This document shows positions 43,601 through 49,247 of a stretch of 64,000 bases of DNA, piece by piece. Within the stretch, counting starts at the first letter, position 1, and every line of letters begins with the position of its first letter. The notes beneath the pieces are model-generated. The model did no database searches and was not told where the DNA came from. It worked only from the letters and a program-made list of their open reading frames with translations. Location: positions 497,889-561,888 of the forward strand of contig CACRXP010000145.1 of the NCBI GenBank assembly GCA_902702965.1, written 5' to 3'. The DNA is from Spirometra erinaceieuropaei. Lineage: Eukaryota; Platyhelminthes; Cestoda; Diphyllobothriidea; Diphyllobothriidae. The translations under genes and the position numbers were made by a program.

Positions 43601-45802
43601 CAGTTCGGTGGATTCCGTTTTTTAAATAAAGTACTCAAGAAACAGTCGCAGTGTGTAACTGTTGGAAAACCGTTAAATCCTATAAAGTTCTGTATGTGTC
43701 ACCGACATTTTGCACCCATTGTGAAAAGGATGGACCCACACAAGTCATACAAGGTCCAGAACGCTTAGTTTGTAGGCAGCTGCACTTAGAAGATAACGGA
43801 GAAAATCTAAACTTAACAACTCCAGTTAGACGTACAGTACAAAGTCGCTAACATGTGCCCTAAAGTAGGCGGTCATACTGGTTGTCTGACATTTCGAAGT
43901 ATAATGTCCACATACACCGGTGGAAGTACGTATGGCATTCCTGTAGGTAGTTATTACGAAATTTAAATCCTATGGTGTCGGTCGACCACTTCCAGAAGTT
44001 CTAAGGTATCAGCACCTAACACATGAGGAACTGACATTTAATTCAATTTCATTTAATGCTATATAACAGTAATGCAACCTCTAATTCACTGAATAGGTAA
44101 TAAAATGCATCGGTTATAACAGAGGATTTGGATGCAGGCTAACTACAGATAGATGCACACACAAAGTAGAGGGAAGTAGCATATAAAGACGTTGAGGGCC
44201 TTGTACTAGATGTTACTCTGTTGACGAAAGAGGCCCCTTTCGAGTTTTTGGCAGCAGTCAAAACCAAAAGACTAGAAACTCTTCGGTCAGAATGGCGACT
44301 TGGAATACTGAGTAGAAAAACTGTAAGAGTACATAAAGGTCCCAATAATAGCAATTTGGAGGGATGACAAAAACGATATAATAGTTTGCATATTCATAAC
44401 AAGCAGCGACTAAAGACTATGTTGAAGACATTCAGCCCGGATGGTCGGCATTGACAAGCTTCAACAACAGAGCGGATGTCTCTTTACACCCACAAAAATA
44501 TCGGCGAGGAAATGGAGACGCAGGTTTTATGCATATGATCGAAATTTTAACAGCCTGATGGTAGAGAGCATTAAAACGCCAAAGCAGTCTCACGAGAACA
44601 TTTAATGAGGGCACTACGGACAACATAACACCTTATAAATGACGTGCGCATCATCAAAGTAGGAAGAAATCCGCTAGTGCAAAGATCGAAACGGACGTAG
44701 ATACTTATCATGGTGCGTATCAAACTTCATGCAGGATTTTTTAAGATCATACTGAACCATGGTAGTTCGCCGGGACTGGAGACAGGCAGAAAAAGCATGA
44801 ACTTTTACATGTTGCACCTTCCGGCCTCGTAATCTTAGGCACGCTAATTAGCATTAGGGTGATTACTGTGGTGAAATAATTAACGACAGTAAACGAGAAC
44901 TGCGCGAAAAAAAAACGAGACAAGAAACCAAAAGTCCCACGTGGCGCAAATTATCATTTTCGAGGTGTCGGGGAGAAGGAGTGATTTAGCAAACTCATAT
45001 GCTCAGGACACGAACGCGTCGGCTATGGAAGTATAGTAAACGAAGCAAACGCGAACCGTCAACATCATGAAGAGGACTTGAAGTACCAGATAACTAACTT
45101 AATAGGGCAAGCAAAAGGCAGGCAGGAAAGAAGAGCCAGGGAAGGAGCACTTAGAAACATTTAAAAAGGATTGGCTTACCTCGAAATAAAACGGGTAGGC
45201 TGACGGCCCTAACTTCTTAATCAGGCGTTCCTGCAAGCGTGTAAGAGGCTTTGGCTCTGGCTTAGATTCGAGATCTGTGTTTTCACCAGTGGTATCGCCA
45301 TCGACACCGCCAGCTGATGATTTTTTGCTCGATGTATTACCGGAAGCGACGGCCAGAACGGGAATGGGGTTTACAGGCGTATTATCAACCTTTGTTGTTT
45401 GTGGGGGGTAGAGTTGAGCGGAGGCCAAGAACAAGTCCTTCCGAAATGAAAGACCGAGAACATCAAGGTCCTCTCTACCATATCGGAATGCAGCAAGGAC
45501 GTGTACAAATACTCGTCTATTCTTTACATACGATTCGTCAATGAGGACAACTCCCTCTGAAAAATCAAGTTAAAAGATCAATAAGCATACCTATTGGGTC
45601 AACGTGTGTTAAATGGTCGATAAAATCCCGTTTTGACAAGTAAGCAGTCAACTAAAAACATTATAAACCCTAATTAAAACCATTGTGGTACCTTATTGTT
45701 GGGGCTGCTCTTCTTAAAGACCCTGAAAATTGAGTTAAAGATGTAAAAGCATGAATACCTGGTCCCTTGCCTTCTAGCGGATTCCTGACCTTGCTCCGAC
45801 AT
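769..45802 (-). CDS. ARRB: beta-arrestin gene, 13 exons, 528 residues
   Basis: Cytosolic adaptor that binds phosphorylated, activated G-protein-coupled receptors, blocks G-protein coupling and links receptors to endocytosis. Exons on the minus strand: 45802-45759, 45722-45692, 45651-45591, 45556-45180, 38377-38318, 35791-35724, 28917-28782, 26179-26095, 10857-10785, 5110-4964, 2437-2351, 1713-1525 and 997-769. They total 1587 nt, every junction is GT-AG and all phases agree. Visible family landmarks: phosphate-sensing lysines at 18-19, KRDF at 32-35, finger loop [19 protein letters not shown] at 70-88, helix [14 protein letters not shown] at 150-162, CGVDYE at 193-198, IRK at 221-223, YYHGE at 261-265, lariat loop with D346 and D353, [11 protein letters not shown] at 395-405 and [11 protein letters not shown] at 469-479. 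The polar core (D34, R222, D346, D353, R474) is complete. A TAA directly precedes the ATG in frame. Vertebrate beta-arrestins are near 410-420 residues; the excess here is a 51-residue loop (98-148) and a longer C-tail. Confidence 0.97.
998..1524 (-). other. arrestin intron 12 (527 nt)
   Basis: Begins GTTCGT and ends TTACCTTTTTAG. No repeat or gene is recognised. The plus-strand 93-codon frame at 1140-1421 has no recognisable motif. Confidence 0.8.
1525..1713 (-). CDS. ARRB: beta-arrestin exon 12
   Basis: Encodes residues 390-453: [15 protein letters not shown] followed by an acidic, Ser/Pro-rich linker ending [11 protein letters not shown]. The first part is the conserved last C-domain strand. 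The linker sits where vertebrate beta-arrestins carry the clathrin box, but no clean LIEF-type motif is present. The donor AT|GTTCGT is unusual, yet it is the only nearby one that keeps phase with exon 13. Confidence 0.92.
1714..2350 (-). other. arrestin intron 11 (637 nt)
   Basis: Begins GTAAGT and ends CACTTTCAG. I recognise no repeat or gene. The minus-strand open frame that overlaps its end is a shadow of exon 12. Confidence 0.8.
2351..2437 (-). CDS. ARRB: beta-arrestin exon 11
   Basis: Encodes the end of I361, [28 protein letters not shown] and two bases of S390. It aligns with the arrestin strand around ILGI-VSYKVKVKLVVS. The acceptor is CCTTCTCCAG and the donor AG|GTAAGT. Confidence 0.95.
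4585..4710 (-). repeat. SINE-A copy (degenerate)
   Basis: Contains GGAATGGACATTTCTGGCTT, AGTAATCGTCGTCAGCCAGT and CATACCCAACCC, the core block of the family read from the tail side. The tRNA-like head is barely visible. Confidence 0.6.
4888..4919 (+). repeat. (GGA)n microsatellite
   Basis: About ten GGA units in arrestin intron 10, some 45 nt downstream of the exon 10 donor. The long open frame that runs from exon 10 into poly-serine on the minus strand is produced by this repeat and is not coding. Confidence 0.97.
4964..5110 (-). CDS. ARRB: beta-arrestin exon 10 (lariat loop)
   Basis: Encodes residues 312-361 including [20 protein letters not shown] and [18 protein letters not shown]346 and D353 are the two lariat-loop aspartates of the polar core, and K350 matches the gate-loop lysine. 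The acceptor is CATTACCAG and the donor AT|GTGCGT. Confidence 0.97.
6015..6395 (-). repeat. SINE-B dispersed repeat copy
   Basis: Carries CACCGTGTGCTCCACAGCAG, GATGGTGACTTGCGCATGAG, GGGCCCAGTGTCATGACAGA and CCACACCTAGGTGTACTACC. It served as reference for the family with the 8.4-kb copy. Confidence 0.65.
8418..8720 (-). repeat. SINE-B dispersed repeat copy
   Basis: One of the better copies: TGTGTGCTCCACAGCA, CACGGTGACTTGCGCGTGAA, AACTTGCGCTGCGTC, CGGTGTTGAGACACAGTCGA and CCTGCACCTAGGTGTACCAC. It ends next to the RTE-like element, and the pair may have moved together or be a chance neighbour. Confidence 0.65.
8745..9560 (-). mobile_element. RTE-like non-LTR retrotransposon, 3' end of the ORF
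   Basis: Minus-strand frames, with two premature stops and frameshifts, read in order [117 protein letters not shown] and [10 protein letters not shown]. These are the conserved closing blocks of abundant invertebrate non-LTR reverse transcriptases, ending in a zinc-finger-like HLRTHC. The reverse transcriptase core is missing, so it is a 5'-truncated dead copy. Confidence 0.88.
9860..10115 (+). mobile_element. Penelope-like element, C-terminal fragment
   Basis: The plus-strand frame reads [40 protein letters not shown], then [10 protein letters not shown]. It resembles the tail after the GIY-YIG domain in flatworm Penelope-like elements, where a long helical stretch ends in a W-S/T-PxxxN-x-DLP pattern. 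The assignment rests on pattern only. Confidence 0.45.
10561..10629 (+). repeat. (GA)n microsatellite
   Basis: About 34 uninterrupted GA units. On the transcribed minus strand this is a (TC)n pyrimidine tract about 155 nt downstream of the exon 9 donor. It creates a spurious minus-strand frame rich in Leu-Ser. Confidence 0.99.
10785..10857 (-). CDS. ARRB: beta-arrestin exon 9
   Basis: Encodes the end of V288, [23 protein letters not shown] and two bases of D312. It aligns with the arrestin segment VRQYADICLF-TAQYKCPVA. The usual RQY is replaced by MQV. The acceptor is CTCCTACCAG and the donor GA|GTAAGT, an excellent match. Confidence 0.93.
12215..12480 (+). repeat. SINE-B copy inserted in fold-back element
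   Basis: Carries TTCTTGACACCGGTTCTAGG, shortened, GATGCGGCACAAATCTACCA, AAGCACACGGAGGACATCGT and CGGTCACGACGGTGGAACTA, the reverse-complement order of the 6.0-kb copy. It sits inside FB-C and is therefore younger than that element. Confidence 0.6.
12571..12690. repeat. rearranged SINE-A fragment
   Basis: The tail block GGGCGCTCACCGATCGTTTC is in minus orientation, directly followed by the core GACTGGCTGACGACGGCTAA in plus orientation up to CTTTGTCGGTAAT. The two halves point in opposite directions, unlike the intact copies. Confidence 0.65.
13342..14288. mobile_element. fold-back element copy FB-A, long TIRs, possible TTAA target duplication
   Basis: The left end TTCATGAAATGTTAACCG and right end CGGCTAACATTTCATGAG pair as terminal inverted repeats. 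Pairing continues for about 170 bp: TAATATTAATAACC, CATAAATCCCATGA against its mate, TACTTCAGGATTCTGGCTTT, and GGCCGCCTGC against GAAGGCGGCC. Both ends are bordered by TTAA (13338-13341 and 14289-14292), which would fit a TTAA target duplication. There is no coding frame inside, so it is non-autonomous. Confidence 0.75.
15847..15930 (+). tRNA. tRNA-like locus, isotype uncertain, possible pseudogene
   Basis: An A-box (TAGCTCAGGTGGTTAGAGCG) and a perfect B-box (GGTTCGAATCC) are present. The D-stem GCTC/GAGC, T-stem GTGGG/CCCAC with loop TTCGAAT, and six of seven acceptor pairs (GGCCTCG with CGAGGCG) form, and CCA follows directly in the DNA. The anticodon arm is odd: the best stem is four pairs (GGCT/AGCC) with loop GCGCTAA, lacking the usual U33, and 13 extra bases precede the T-arm. 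Read literally the anticodon is GCT (Ser), but the D-arm is not of serine type. It could be a tRNA pseudogene or the head of a tRNA-derived repeat. Confidence 0.6.
16436..17025 (-). other. unassigned open stretch
   Basis: Two minus-strand frames stay open for about 100 codons each (16436-16741 and 16723-17025), overlapping in different frames. Neither shows a motif I recognise, and neither has splice sites that would make an arrestin exon. It may be a decayed transposon or chance. Confidence 0.25.
18780..18935 (+). repeat. possible SINE-B fragment
   Basis: The reverse strand reads GTGTTCCACCACCGTGCGAC, CACGGTGACTTGTATGTTAA, CTTGTTCACAGCGAAGTCGA. This resembles the start of the SINE-B block order but is strongly diverged, and the assignment is tentative. 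Confidence 0.3.
19604..19850 (-). repeat. SINE-A copy (tRNA-derived)
   Basis: On the plus strand it reads tail first: GGGCGCTCGCCGATCAGG, GTTGTGCCTTGGGGCTC, GTCGCACAGCGAC, ACAAAGACAAGGGAGACCGG, ATGGCCATTTCTGGCTTATT, AGCCGTCATCCGCCAGTCAT, then AGATTCGAACCCGGGATC. The last motif is a B-box in the opposite strand. Confidence 0.75.
21095..21275 (+). repeat. SINE-A copy (tRNA-derived)
   Basis: Plus-strand head GCCCGTGGTTCGAGGGTTAG, then B-box-like CTGGTTTCAAACCG, then the core GGCTGGCTGATGACAACTAA, shortened, and CTTTGTCTTTGTCAGTA. This copy shows the head-to-core direction on the plus strand. Confidence 0.65.
22811..22929. repeat. long hairpin: 49-bp inverted repeat with 21-bp loop
   Basis: The left arm 22811-22859 and right arm 22881-22929 are reverse complements with about four mismatches clustered near one internal segment. 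The arm begins AGGTAGATTGATACAATACT and ends TTCATTCAGC. No similar sequence was noticed elsewhere in the window. It lies inside arrestin intron 8, so it would fold in the pre-mRNA. Confidence 0.85.
25500..25690 (+). repeat. SINE-B copy (partial)
   Basis: Opposite in orientation to most copies: CTTCGCAAGTCTGTCTCACTG, shortened, then AACTAATTCATGCGCAAGTC, TGTGGGACATGCGGTGGACG and TCGTCGCTC. The blocks follow the same order as in the copy at 12215-12480. Confidence 0.55.
26095..26179 (-). CDS. ARRB: beta-arrestin exon 8
   Basis: Encodes [28 protein letters not shown] and one base of V288. YYHGE and SNKTVKK are C-domain arrestin signatures. The acceptor is TCTCCTTCTAG and the donor G|GTAAGC. 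Confidence 0.96.
26440..26660 (-). repeat. SINE-B dispersed repeat copy
   Basis: Blocks CGACAGTCCGACTGTCGCG, GACAGTGACTTGCGCTTG, AATTAGTTTACAGTGGTAG and ACTTGCGTGTCATC match the family. It starts only about 260 bp upstream, in gene direction, of arrestin exon 8. Confidence 0.6.
27335..27520 (-). repeat. SINE-A copy (tRNA-derived)
   Basis: On the minus strand it starts with a tRNA-like head (GTGACCCAGTTGTTGGAGAC, then B-box-like AGTTCGAGCCCC), followed by CTGGCTGACGACGGCTAATA, the AGCCAGAAATGACCATTCC core and CCCTTGTCTTTGTCGGTAAT. Head plus unrelated core is the layout of a tRNA-derived SINE. Confidence 0.75.
28150..28500 (-). repeat. SINE-B dispersed repeat copy
   Basis: Shares GACGATGCCCACCGT, GGTGACTTGCAC, GTTTACAGTGATTGTAGACTT and TTGGTGTCAAG-like blocks, shortened here, in the same order as the copies at 6.0, 8.4 and 26.5 kb. 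A minus-strand 211-codon open frame crosses it and is coincidental. Confidence 0.6.
28782..28917 (-). CDS. ARRB: beta-arrestin exon 7
   Basis: Encodes the last base of R214 and residues 215-259 ([16 protein letters not shown] to RLEVSLDKE). R222 is the polar-core arginine that acts as the main phosphate sensor in arrestins. The acceptor is TCGCATTAG. The donor GAG|GTGCTT is weak but is the one that joins in phase to exon 8. Confidence 0.93.
31826..32793. mobile_element. fold-back element copy FB-B with long terminal inverted repeats
   Basis: About 970 bp. The left end (ATTAAATGTTAGTCG, GGCCACCTGCAC) and the right end (GGCGGCCAAAAAGAAGTGC, CATTTCAGAATTTTAGTCG, AAATTTGAT) are reverse complements of each other over roughly 170 bp with many mismatches. 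The interior is non-coding and aligns with FB-A at 13342-14288 (CTTGCACTTGCCTGG region, TTGTAAGCAGCA, CATGTTTTC). This suits a non-autonomous inverted-repeat transposon. Confidence 0.7.
33540..33700 (-). repeat. SINE-A copy (degenerate)
   Basis: On the minus strand a tRNA-like head (TGGCTCAGCCAATAGAGCG, a good A-box) precedes a degraded core (AATAAACCAGAAACGACCAT) seen in the other copies. The head is better kept than the core. Confidence 0.6.
35724..35791 (-). CDS. ARRB: beta-arrestin exon 6
   Basis: Encodes [22 protein letters not shown] and two bases of R214. The CGVDYE signature is diagnostic of arrestins. The acceptor is TTACCCTTCAG and the donor CG|GTACGT. Phase 0 start and phase 2 end match exons 5 and 7. 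Confidence 0.95.
35792..38317 (-). other. arrestin intron 5 (2.5 kb)
   Basis: Contains a minus-strand non-LTR retrotransposon remnant at 36185-36450. I recognise nothing in the rest; the open frames at 37.0-37.5 kb resemble no family I know. Confidence 0.7.
36185..36450 (-). mobile_element. non-LTR retrotransposon remnant, C-terminal region
   Basis: Minus-strand translation gives [20 protein letters not shown], then [20 protein letters not shown] and, after a stop, [15 protein letters not shown]. This order matches the conserved C-terminal part of many invertebrate non-LTR reverse transcriptases (FDRRCLR-I, then the RLRW-GH-LR pattern). It is 5'-truncated and broken by a stop codon, so it is a fossil. 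Confidence 0.65.
38318..38377 (-). CDS. ARRB: beta-arrestin exon 5
   Basis: Encodes [20 protein letters not shown] (172-191), matching the arrestin segment around [11 protein letters not shown]. The acceptor is TCTCTCGTAG and the donor AAG|GTGAGC. It is phase 0 on both sides, so the 60-nt exon could be skipped without a frameshift. Confidence 0.95.
40085..40430 (-). repeat. SINE-B dispersed repeat copy
   Basis: Shares an ordered set of blocks with copies near 6.0, 8.4, 12.2, 26.5 and 28.2 kb: a GTGTGC-TCACAGCAGGGTG block, AACTTGCGC, ACTTGCGCTGCATC, GGGCCTAGTGTC and CCTGCGTCTAGGCGT. Length and dispersion suggest a short interspersed element. No Pol III promoter was located, so the class is inferred. 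Confidence 0.6.
40905..40990 (+). repeat. SINE-A core fragment (degenerate)
   Basis: Carries a mutated version of the SINE-A core (CTGACCGATGACGACAAATAAGCC, shortened at both ends, then CCAGTCTTCGTCAGTAA). The orientation is tRNA-head to tail on the plus strand. Too diverged to place its ends. Confidence 0.5.
45180..45556 (-). CDS. ARRB: beta-arrestin exon 4 (N-domain, finger loop, helix I)
   Basis: At 377 nt this is the largest exon, encoding residues 46-171. It carries [17 protein letters not shown], the finger loop and helix I, and ends at AYPFYFE before GAG|GTAAGC. Residues 98-148 form a low-complexity insertion ([23 protein letters not shown]) where vertebrate beta-arrestins have about six residues. 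The insertion keeps the reading frame and has no splice sites I would trust inside it. Confidence 0.97.
45591..45651 (-). CDS. ARRB: beta-arrestin exon 3
   Basis: Encodes [20 protein letters not shown] and one base of E46. D34 is the arrestin polar-core aspartate and R33 the neighbouring phosphate-binding arginine. The acceptor is TTTTTAG and the donor G|GTATGC. The next intron (45557-45590) is 34 nt. Confidence 0.95.
45692..45722 (-). CDS. ARRB: beta-arrestin exon 2 (31-nt microexon)
   Basis: Encodes the end of R15 and [10 protein letters not shown] (16-25). The paired lysines match the receptor-phosphate contact of beta-strand I in arrestins. The acceptor is ATTTTCAG and the donor AAG|GTACCA. 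It is flanked by introns of 36 and 40 nt. Confidence 0.93.
45759..45802 (-). CDS. ARRB: beta-arrestin exon 1 (coding part)
   Basis: Encodes [14 protein letters not shown] and two bases of R15. The ATG at 45802-45800 is immediately preceded by an in-frame TAA, so this is the likely start. The donor is AG|GTATTC, and the following intron (45723-45758) is 36 nt. Confidence 0.93.
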
Positions 45803-46739
45803 TTAGGATGCCCAGTTTGCGTTGGGTGTTCGCATAACTCGCGTGTGATTGGACGGTTATTTTTTTCAAGCGTGCGCGGTAGATAGAATTGTTTGTCTCT
45901 CTAATTAAGTACGCTAAACGAAAGCACTTCGGTTAAAATTACTCAAGACTACAAAATCTTTTAATGGCCTTATTTCTACGACGAACAACAGGCATTAAAA
46001 AGTACACGCATTCTTTTCATCAGTAGTGCTATGAGATCGGAATGCCATTCACCGATCCACCTATGAAACACTATGCACATCCTATTTTTTGTCTTAATCA
46101 AGAACCCTGGGCATAGGTGGCATTATCACCAGTAATATTGTAAAATCGAACTCTATGCGGACATTGACAATGTAGCGGCAATTTCTGGCGCTTTGGGATC
46201 CGTATTCTAGGATAACCTGACGATGCTGCTGCAACTTTGGACCAAGATCTTGGTGGTACAAGATTCACTGATATGGGGAGGCCAAAACAGTACACTTTAA
46301 GATAGGTTTTCAGGGCCAAAACAAATAAAACGGTATTCAGCAGGAAAGAATACCATTAGTCATGTTGAGCATACTCAGGCAAGTAGAGGGGCCCCAAGGA
46401 GCCTGTTCTAGAAATCGTGGACCATACAGTAAGAAAAAGAATGCATACACAAGAGATCACATCAGTATATTTTTTGCATAAATAAAAATCCGTGACTGTT
46501 TACTGTTGACGAGATATTGTTGCCGTAGTGAAAGAACAGAAGAGGACCTAGCACAATACCCAGAACCGGAGCATTCACAAGACTACTTTGACTTAGATAT
46601 GAGAATCGCCTTGAAATTTCGTTTCAAATCAGACCGGCGTCACTTAGCGAGCTCCAAAAATCGACTTTTAAATTTTAAATTTTAAATTATTACTAATAGT
46701 CGTCTGCGTGGAGCATTACTAGACACTTCGCTGAGGTTG
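45803..46739. other. 5' flank of the arrestin gene; nothing recognised
   Basis: Sequence upstream of the arrestin ATG. It should contain the 5' UTR and promoter, but I see no TATA box or spliced-leader acceptor that I would defend. A short tandem of AAATTTT units lies near 46670-46690. The 73-codon minus frame at 46098-46319 matches nothing I know. Confidence 0.5.
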
Positions 46740-47236
46740 AAATAAATGGATGGTATCCCTGCCAACACGTGGCCCCGCCTTGTGGGTGTGGCCAAACGTG
46801 GCTGGATGTGGCCATGGCCACGCCATATTGTAAGAAATTTCAAGAGTCGTTTCTGCCGCTTAGACGACGTCTTCTGTGTTGGAATGTTCCAAATTTACCG
46901 AAGTGTGCGTTTATTTATTCAGAAAGTGCTTTGAGTCATCACTTCTTGGGAGATGAAGGTTTGCCCGTATAAGCCGTTTAGGACACTTTTGTTTAAGTGG
47001 GCCACTTGGACGCCATTCATCTGCTACTCTACCGGACGCTCGCGACGAAGTGGTACGTTGTCCAACGTTTATCTCATGCCTATCGCGCCTTTATGATCTT
47101 TTTTACGTCATTACTATTCTATTTCATGTTATGTACGTAGGTTTATTAACTCTATAGGGATTTTAGTCTCACAGTGTACGTTTCAAGTGTAGTTAAACTT
47201 TCTCATATTGTTCTATACCCGTCAATGACAGTAATC
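46740..47236 (+). promoter_or_regulatory. 5' region of the transposase gene
   Basis: Precedes the transposase start. Between about 46764 and 46831 it holds several close copies of a GTGGCC/ACGTGGC motif in both orientations, such as GGGTGTGGCCAAACGTGGC and GATGTGGCCATGGCCACGCC. In CMC-type elements such subterminal repeats bind the transposase, but no terminal inverted repeat was found here, so the role is a guess. Confidence 0.35.
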
Positions 47237-49203
47237 ATGAAACGCAAGTATTATGGCTTTCACCGAAGCACAATTTACAAGCGGATTGCGCGCGAGAAGA
47301 AGGCATATTATGCGCGGATGGGTGCTCCCTCCGTTCCCTCTACGTCGTCGGTGGTAGACCAACCACCGGATTTAGAAATGCCGGAACTAGTCCCAGAAGT
47401 TTGCACTGGTAGTGATGTTACCGTTTTATTTAACAGCAACTTTAGAACCCGTAGATATAAGTGGGCACGCGGTCGCAGACAAATGCTTTCTGGCGGATTT
47501 ACGGGAATTCTGCCTGGAGGCCCAAATGCCACTATCCACAACCAAGAAGTTGTTTCGGATGCTGCGGCCCTACCACCCAGAAGTACCCAAAGACCCAAGG
47601 ACGCTATTGCAAACGCCTCGAACCTGCATTAGCAAGCCACTGAACAAAGGGAACTATGTTCATTTAGGTCTTGAGCGTGGTCTGGTGGATCAACTTCACA
47701 GTCTGCCAGAGGCAACCGTTCCTGAAATACACATCCAACTGCATATCGACGGCATGAAGATATTTAAGGGGTCGAGTCAGGGCCTGTGGCCGATTCTGGC
47801 TCGTGTTCGCCATCCGGTTGTTGGTCAGCCCTTCATTGTTGGAGTGTTCTGCGGTCCCGGCAAACCCGATCCGTTGGACGACTTCTTGGGCGACTGTGTT
47901 GGCGAGCTGAAAGACCTCCTGGGCAGTGGTCTGCATAATCCACATACGCAAAATATCGTCAAGGTGAGCTTAGACAACGTCATCTGCGACACCCCTGCCC
48001 GATGTTTTGTGCGGCGAGTTAAAGCTCACAATGGCTATTACGGATGCGACAGGTATGTTGCGTCGTACTTTTAACTATAACCACCGCAGGTGTTCCCATA
48101 TGGGCAAACGTATTGCAAACCGCATGACGTTTGCAGTATGCAGTGGGCGTCTGCGTGACGACAGGTCATTCAGGTTGCGAAAACAGGAACAGCACCACAA
48201 GGGCAGGTCTCCGTTCGAGGATTTACCCATAGATATGGTGGTCTCTTTCCCACTGGACTATATGCACCTGGTTTGTCTGGGCGTCATGCGGAAGTTACTG
48301 CATATTTGGCGTCTGGGCTCCAGCAGGCACTCTAACTCATTGAATGCGTCCATTGAGATGTGCAGCCAATGTTTGCCGGCCGAGTTTTCGCGTAAATGCA
48401 GAACACTCGATTGCCTGGAGTTCTGGAAGGCTGCCGAATATAGGCAATTTCTTCTGTACATAGGCCCCGTCGTTTTGTCCTCCTCTTTAAGCGAAGCCCG
48501 GTATCAACACTTTTTACAGTTTTCTCTCGCAGTGCACATATTCTGCCATCCCGTATTGCATATAACCTGGAGAGAATACGGCCGGCTTCTGCTAAATCGC
48601 TTTGTAGTTAATTTCCCCACCTTGTATAGCCCTTCGGATATTATTTACAATGTCCACTGCCTGCTTCACCTGTATGACGATGTGGCTCGGTTTGGAGTGC
48701 TGGATAATTTCTCGGCATTTCCTTTCGAGTCCTTTTTACAAAGTGTCCGCAGCAGTATAAAAGGGCCTACACACGTAGCCGCGCAGGTCTTCAAGCGCTT
48801 TTCTGAAAGACGCTTGCCTGAGGTACCGACATGCCCAATGCTGTTGGACGACGACGAGGGAGTGGCACGGGCATTTAAACTGCCTCGCGGATCCACTGCT
48901 GTTTTCCACGAAGACTTTATTCTGTCAACTAAGCAGCCCGATAATGTGGTACTTATTGGAAACAGACCGTGCATACTGACATCAGTTTCGCCCACGGGCA
49001 TAACTTACCGCCCTTTCCTTGACTGTGAGGACCTTTTAAGGGCATCTATTCCCTCCTCCCCTTTTTACATGTTTAAAGCCTCCCGTTTATCAGACACTCC
49101 TTCAACTGCCGCCCTTTCAGACATCGTCTGTAAATATGTTCCCTTTGACATTGACGGTAGTTTTTTTCTGATTCCCTTACTTCACACTGTGCGTGCGCTC
49201 TGA
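47237..49203 (+). CDS. EnSpm/CMC-like DDE transposase, 3 exons, apparently intact
   Basis: Exons 47237-47450, 47479-48052 and 48090-49203 total 1902 nt (633 residues) and stay open. An upstream in-frame ATG at 47174 would add 21 residues. The introns are 28 nt (GTAGAT to GTCGCAG) and 37 nt (GTATGT to ACCGCAG). The second is well supported because removing it restores the conserved YYGCDRC-HMGKR-ANRMTF stretch. Landmarks in order: HPEVPKDPRTLLQTPR, YVHLGLERGL, HIDGMKIFKGSS (probable first catalytic Asp), PFIVGVFCGPGKP, DTPAR, YYGCDRC, DLPIDMV, FPLDYMHLVCLGVMRKLL (probable second Asp) and EFWKAAEYRQFLLYIGPVVL. These are typical of the animal EnSpm-type transposase family. The superfamily name is from memory of that family. 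It may be a live or recently active transposon or a domesticated copy. Confidence 0.82.
47451..47478 (+). other. 28-nt candidate intron of the transposase gene
   Basis: Starts GTAGAT and ends GTCGCAG and shifts the frame by one, joining the N-terminal frame to the one encoding CFLADLREFCLEAQMPLSTT. At 28 nt it would be among the shortest spliceosomal introns. A simple frameshift is the alternative. Confidence 0.6.
48053..48089 (+). other. 37-nt intron of the transposase gene
   Basis: Starts GTATGTTGCG and ends ACCGCAG. It splits an Arg codon (AG|G). Without splicing the frame stops six codons into the intron; with splicing the conserved C-x-x-C-like segment YYGCDRC is restored. Confidence 0.88.
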
Positions 49204-49247
49204 ATCTTGTTTACATTGTTTATGTGAACATATAAATTTCCCTGTAG

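Larger units (their letters stand above)
38378..45179 (-). other. arrestin intron 4 (6.8 kb)
   Basis: Contains a SINE-B copy (40085-40430) and a SINE-A core (40905-40990). The stretch 41-45 kb is AT-rich with only short open frames. One plus-strand open stretch at 44188-44364 (about 59 codons, no ATG) is not recognisable. I see no other gene. Confidence 0.75.

Noticed and set aside
47308..47598. Minus-strand frames over the transposase exons
   Set aside because: Shadows of the plus-strand transposase.
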